From contig JAISDO010000017.1 of assembly GCA_031264755.1 (NCBI GenBank), forward strand, positions 1-46,878: a DNA stretch of 46,878 nucleotides, written 5' to 3'. A program made the position numbers and the translations under genes. Source of the stretch: Clostridiales bacterium. Its GTDB lineage: Bacteria > Bacillota_A > Clostridia > Christensenellales > Pumilibacteraceae. The notes under the pieces are model-generated. The model was not told where the DNA came from. It saw only the letters and a program-made list of their open reading frames with translations, and did no database searches. Within the stretch, counting starts at the first letter, position 1; each line of letters begins with the position of its first letter. Of the stretch, positions 44,346 through 46,878 are shown piece by piece.

Positions 44346-45011
44346 GTGGACAAACAAACTTGGTTAGATAGCCTCAGAGTGGAGCTGAAAGGATTGCCTC
44401 AAAGTGAGATAGAAGACATTGTACAACATTATAGTGAGAGTTACGATGAGCGAGTGGAGCAAGGGGTGGACAAAGATGAGGCGCTTAGACAATTGGGCGA
44501 TTATCACACTATAGCACAGAGCTACAAGAGTGAGAGGGCTGAGTGGGTTGGCATCAATAGTGTGACCAAACATGCTTTTGATAAGTGGCCAGTTGTAGTT
44601 GTTGTGTTGCTTGTAGTGGGTGCTCCACTGTATTTGGGAGTGTTGGCGGGGCTATTTGGTGGTGCTTTGGGATTGTTGATAGGTGTCGTTGTAGTGGCTA
44701 TTGCATGTTTTGTGTCTCTCGTGGCATTTACTATATCTGGTTTTGCTATGATGATAGGTAGCTTGTATGGGATTGTGACAAGTATTGTACTAATGCAGAC
44801 CAATCAACCCGCTGGATTGGCCATATTGGGTAGTAGTATTGCTATATTTGGGGCAGGTATTGCTCTAGCTATATTAAGTGTACGAATGACTCAACTATCT
44901 GTCAAGTTTGCTAAATGGGCGGTATCTAATATTAGCAAAGGTACAACCAAATTCATAGGGTGGGTCGGGACTATCTTCAATGGTAGGGCTCAATCAGTTA
45001 GGAGTATATGA
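44346..45011 (+). CDS. HAAS/DUF1700 membrane protein
   Basis: 221 residues. The N-terminal HAAS domain is followed by a membrane region of about four helices (WPVVVVVLLVVGAPLYLGVLAGLFGG, LGLLIGVVVVAIACFVSLVAFT, GFAMMIGSLYGIVTSIVLM, LGSSIAIFGAGIALAILSV). HAAS proteins accompany PadR regulators and DUF4097 proteins; their exact job is unknown. The GTG at 44346 is chosen because it aligns with the start of the shorter copy; a TTG at 44340 is possible. GGAGA at 44331-44335. The stop overlaps the next start as ATGA. Confidence 0.9.
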   Translation: MDKQTWLDSLRVELKGLPQSEIEDIVQHYSESYDERVEQGVDKDEALRQLGDYHTIAQSYKSERAEWVGINSVTKHAFDKWPVVVVVLLVVGAPLYLGVLAGLFGGALGLLIGVVVVAIACFVSLVAFTISGFAMMIGSLYGIVTSIVLMQTNQPAGLAILGSSIAIFGAGIALAILSVRMTQLSVKFAKWAVSNISKGTTKFIGWVGTIFNGRAQSVRSI

Positions 45012-45772
45012 AAAAATCTAATATAATATTGTTGATTGTTAGTGGCGGTATCTTCTTGGTGGGTTTAGGTATATTTGCTGTGGGGTTGAATATGGCAGAT
45101 TGGAATTGGGTCAAATTGGACGATACTCAATTGGTATCACAACAGTATGTGGCTACATCTCAAGAGATTGATAGCCTAGATGGTATAGAGATAACTAGCA
45201 ATGTCAATATCAAGTTGCAATATGGAGAGGGACTGACTGTGGACTATTGGGGCAATCCTGACATTAGCAACAAGATAGCCTTTGTCAAGCAAGGGATACT
45301 AACTATAGATGTCAACTATAGCAAGTCATGGGCAATATGGGGCAATCCGTTTGAGGGTATTAAGGTTGCCAATGCTGAGATAGTCGTCACAATACCACAG
45401 AGTGTTGAGCTCAATATGTCCATAAAGACTACCAATTGTCGCTTGACAGTAGACCAATTGAGAGCCAAAAAGATTAGTCTGAGTAGCAAGGATGCCAAAG
45501 TATCACTCAACAATATAGATGCTGACGATATGAGTATTAGTGTCAAAGATGCCAAAGCCGAGCTCAACAATATAGATGTTGACAATATGAGTATTGATAT
45601 CAAGGACGCCAATATGCAACTCAACCTTGTGGGTAAACATTCGGACTACAATATAGCTGTCGTAGTCAAAGATGGCAAGAGCAATATATCCTCACAGTAT
45701 TCGCCAATAGCGACCAAAAACCTATCCGCAACAGTCCGCAATGGCAAACTCAATACCCAATGGAATGCCTAA
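45008..45772 (+). CDS. DUF4097 family putative adhesin
   Basis: 254 residues. One N-terminal membrane helix (NIILLIVSGGIFLVGLGIFAVGL) followed by a DUF4097 beta-solenoid region. The repeats KISLSSKDAKVSLNNIDADD, SISVKDAKAELNNIDVDN and SIDIKDANMQLNLV show the parallel-beta pattern, each turn with KDAK/N and LNNID. The domain is outside the cell and may sense or bind the envelope. ATGA overlap with the HAAS gene; last gene of the operon. Confidence 0.9.
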   Translation: MKKSNIILLIVSGGIFLVGLGIFAVGLNMADWNWVKLDDTQLVSQQYVATSQEIDSLDGIEITSNVNIKLQYGEGLTVDYWGNPDISNKIAFVKQGILTIDVNYSKSWAIWGNPFEGIKVANAEIVVTIPQSVELNMSIKTTNCRLTVDQLRAKKISLSSKDAKVSLNNIDADDMSISVKDAKAELNNIDVDNMSIDIKDANMQLNLVGKHSDYNIAVVVKDGKSNISSQYSPIATKNLSATVRNGKLNTQWNA

Positions 45773-45840
45773 CCAGTCGTATATGTGCCAAATTGAAACA
45801 TAATATTGAATGCAGTATTATTAATATATTGTTAATATAC

Positions 45841-45870
45841 TTGACATAGACATTGATTTTGTGTTATACT
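45841..45870 (+). promoter_or_regulatory. Promoter of the DUF6273 gene
   Basis: TTGACA at 45841-45846, an 18-nt spacer and TATACT at 45865-45870. A ~19-nt leader holds GGAG. Confidence 0.7.
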
Positions 45871-45894
45871 TGGTATAAATTGGAGTGTTGAATT

Positions 45895-46587
45895 GTGGAC
45901 AATCAATCTTTGGCAAGTAGGCAAGTTGGCGATGTGATAGAGTTTGGTACTTATAGCCATACCAAAAAAGGCAAGGACAAAACGCCTATAGAGTGGATAG
46001 TGTTGGATAATAATGGAGAAGATATCACTCTTGTATCCAAATATATATTGGATAGCGTGCCTTACAACGCCAAAAAAGGCGACATAACTTGGGATAAATG
46101 TACGTTGAGACAGTGGCTTAACAACGACTTCTATAACAATGCTTTTGATCAATCGCAAAAATCTATGATACTCAATACAGAGTTGTCAGGCAATGGCAAA
46201 GCCAGTGGGGACAAAGTAGATACACTTGTAGGGACAGAGAAGTTTAGTGATGGCAAACAAATAGAAGCTCCAACCAAACAAGAAGTTGATGCCCCGATAA
46301 CGCAAGACAATGTATGGTTGCTCAATACTAACGAAGCCAAAATGTATTTTGATAAGACAGTTGATCGTGTGACCAAAGGGACTGAGTTTGCTTGTGGCAA
46401 GAAGAGTTATACAGGCAAGTTGGATGTGTACAAAGACCACTCATGGTGGTGGCTACGCAATCAAGGGACATATGCTCCCAATCTAGCTGCGTTGGTGGAT
46501 AATGCGGGCAATGTCAATCCAATAGGGGACAACAGTCACTTTGAGCATGGTGGTGTTCGCCCGTCTATCAAAATCAAACTAAGCTAG
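45895..46587 (+). CDS. DUF6273 domain protein
   Basis: 230 residues without a signal peptide or membrane helix. The DUF6273 hallmarks are VGDVIEFGTYSHTKKGKDKTPIEWIVLD near the N-terminus, LVSKYILDSVPYN, WDKCTLRQWLNNDFYNNAFDQSQKSMI, DNVWLLNTNEAKMYF and the C-terminal WWWLRNQGTYAPNLAALVDNAGNVN with HGGVRPSIKIKL. The domain is common in Bacillota, mostly in surface or phage-related proteins; its function is unknown. GTG start with GGAG 9 nt upstream and a clear promoter. Confidence 0.88.
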   Translation: MDNQSLASRQVGDVIEFGTYSHTKKGKDKTPIEWIVLDNNGEDITLVSKYILDSVPYNAKKGDITWDKCTLRQWLNNDFYNNAFDQSQKSMILNTELSGNGKASGDKVDTLVGTEKFSDGKQIEAPTKQEVDAPITQDNVWLLNTNEAKMYFDKTVDRVTKGTEFACGKKSYTGKLDVYKDHSWWWLRNQGTYAPNLAALVDNAGNVNPIGDNSHFEHGGVRPSIKIKLS

Positions 46588-46759
46588 TTGACCCAACCAC
46601 AGTATGTATTGCCCCTAAAATTATTCCCCTTATTATTCAAACAAGATATAGAGTTGCGTCAATTGGGTTGTAATTGATGCAACTTGCTGTCTATCATGAC
46701 AATATATTTGAGTTGTATACTGTGCATTAGTCTTTGTAGAGTATACAACAACACATATT
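46588..46759. other. Intergenic region with a hairpin
   Basis: A 12-bp stem (46653-46664 with 46672-46683, one G-U) with a 7-nt loop lies 66 nt after the DUF6273 stop and may end that transcript. No gene is seen. Confidence 0.45.
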
Positions 46760-46875
46760 AACAAAAAAGATCAGAATATGAACGGAAAAGGTGATAAAAA
46801 TACTAGCACTATCACAAGTGATTGTGCTATACTAGCACAAAAACAATCTTAGAAAAAATATATAGTAGTATAGTG
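46760..46875 (+). repeat. 116-bp dispersed repeat, copy B
   Basis: The partner of 20723-20838, aligned end to end without gaps. GTGCTATACTAGCAC is fully kept, while the larger stem has one mismatch (ATTGTGCTA). It runs to the window edge, so the gene it precedes, if any, is not visible. Confidence 0.75.
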
Positions 46876-46878
46876 AAT

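Noticed and set aside
1..46878. CRISPR arrays and tRNA genes
   Set aside because: No regularly spaced direct repeats were seen, and the only TTCGA-type T arm is that of tmRNA.

Overview
The window is a low-GC bacterial chromosome segment, most likely from an uncultured Clostridia-type member of the Bacillota. HPr kinase (hprK), a YtxC-like protein, a YtaF/MntP-like protein, tig-clpP-clpX in that order, and a PadR-DUF1700-DUF4097 operon together point there. I infer the lineage from gene content, not from a search. Most genes are on the + strand. I see no rRNA, tRNA, insertion sequence or CRISPR array.

Layout. 1-3440 is a small defence patch: a DUF262-DUF1524-DUF5655 (GmrSD-like) gene broken by a frameshift in a G run, then an Abi_2 (HEPN) abortive-infection gene. 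3624-5690 holds tmRNA (ssrA, minus strand) and a stand-alone tuf. 6170-9000 holds an orphan MsmX/UgpC-type ATPase, rdgB, a zinc-ribbon protein and a PerR/Fur-type repressor with its own operator. 9247-11477 is a MacB/FtsX-type ABC exporter. 11587-12750 holds small unknown membrane proteins. 12963-15449 holds rlmB and gpmI. 15803-17939 holds a lipoprotein glycoside hydrolase-like gene and a divergent NERD protein. 18089-18966 is a small HNH locus with a duplicated 33-bp control segment. smpB follows on the minus strand. 19924-22422 holds a PepSY-like lipoprotein and an unknown two-gene secreted/membrane unit. 22560-29659 holds uvrC (without its HhH tail), three tandem HAD phosphatases, hprK, a ytxC-like gene and an unknown membrane protein. 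29666-36687 is a surface-glycan block: O-antigen ligase/polymerase, Wzm-Wzt exporter, DUF4422 glycosyltransferase and priming sugar transferase, with a dUTPase-like gene inside it. 36887-42869 holds glmM, tig, clpP, clpX and mtnN. 42957-46587 holds a NUDIX hydrolase, the PadR-HAAS-HAAS-DUF4097 operon and a DUF6273 protein.

How the genes work together. tmRNA, SmpB and ClpP/ClpX form a complete ribosome-rescue and proteolysis set. glmM supplies amino-sugar precursors, and the glycan block could build and export a polymer. HprK senses carbon status. The PadR operon and the distant ABC exporter carry nearly the same 21-bp operator, so they are probably one cell-envelope stress regulon.

The most unusual signals are as follows. 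(1) At several genes (ABC ATPase, rlmB, uvrC, ytxC, tig, lipoprotein hydrolase) a -10 box sits exactly 6-7 nt before the start codon with no Shine-Dalgarno sequence, which implies leaderless mRNAs. (2) A 116-bp ungapped repeat with competing hairpins occurs at 20723 and 46760; the first copy precedes an unknown secreted/membrane gene pair that could be a toxin-immunity unit. (3) An HNH mini-locus has a duplicated operator-like element. (4) A perfect 22-bp hairpin with a 3-nt loop lies upstream of smpB.
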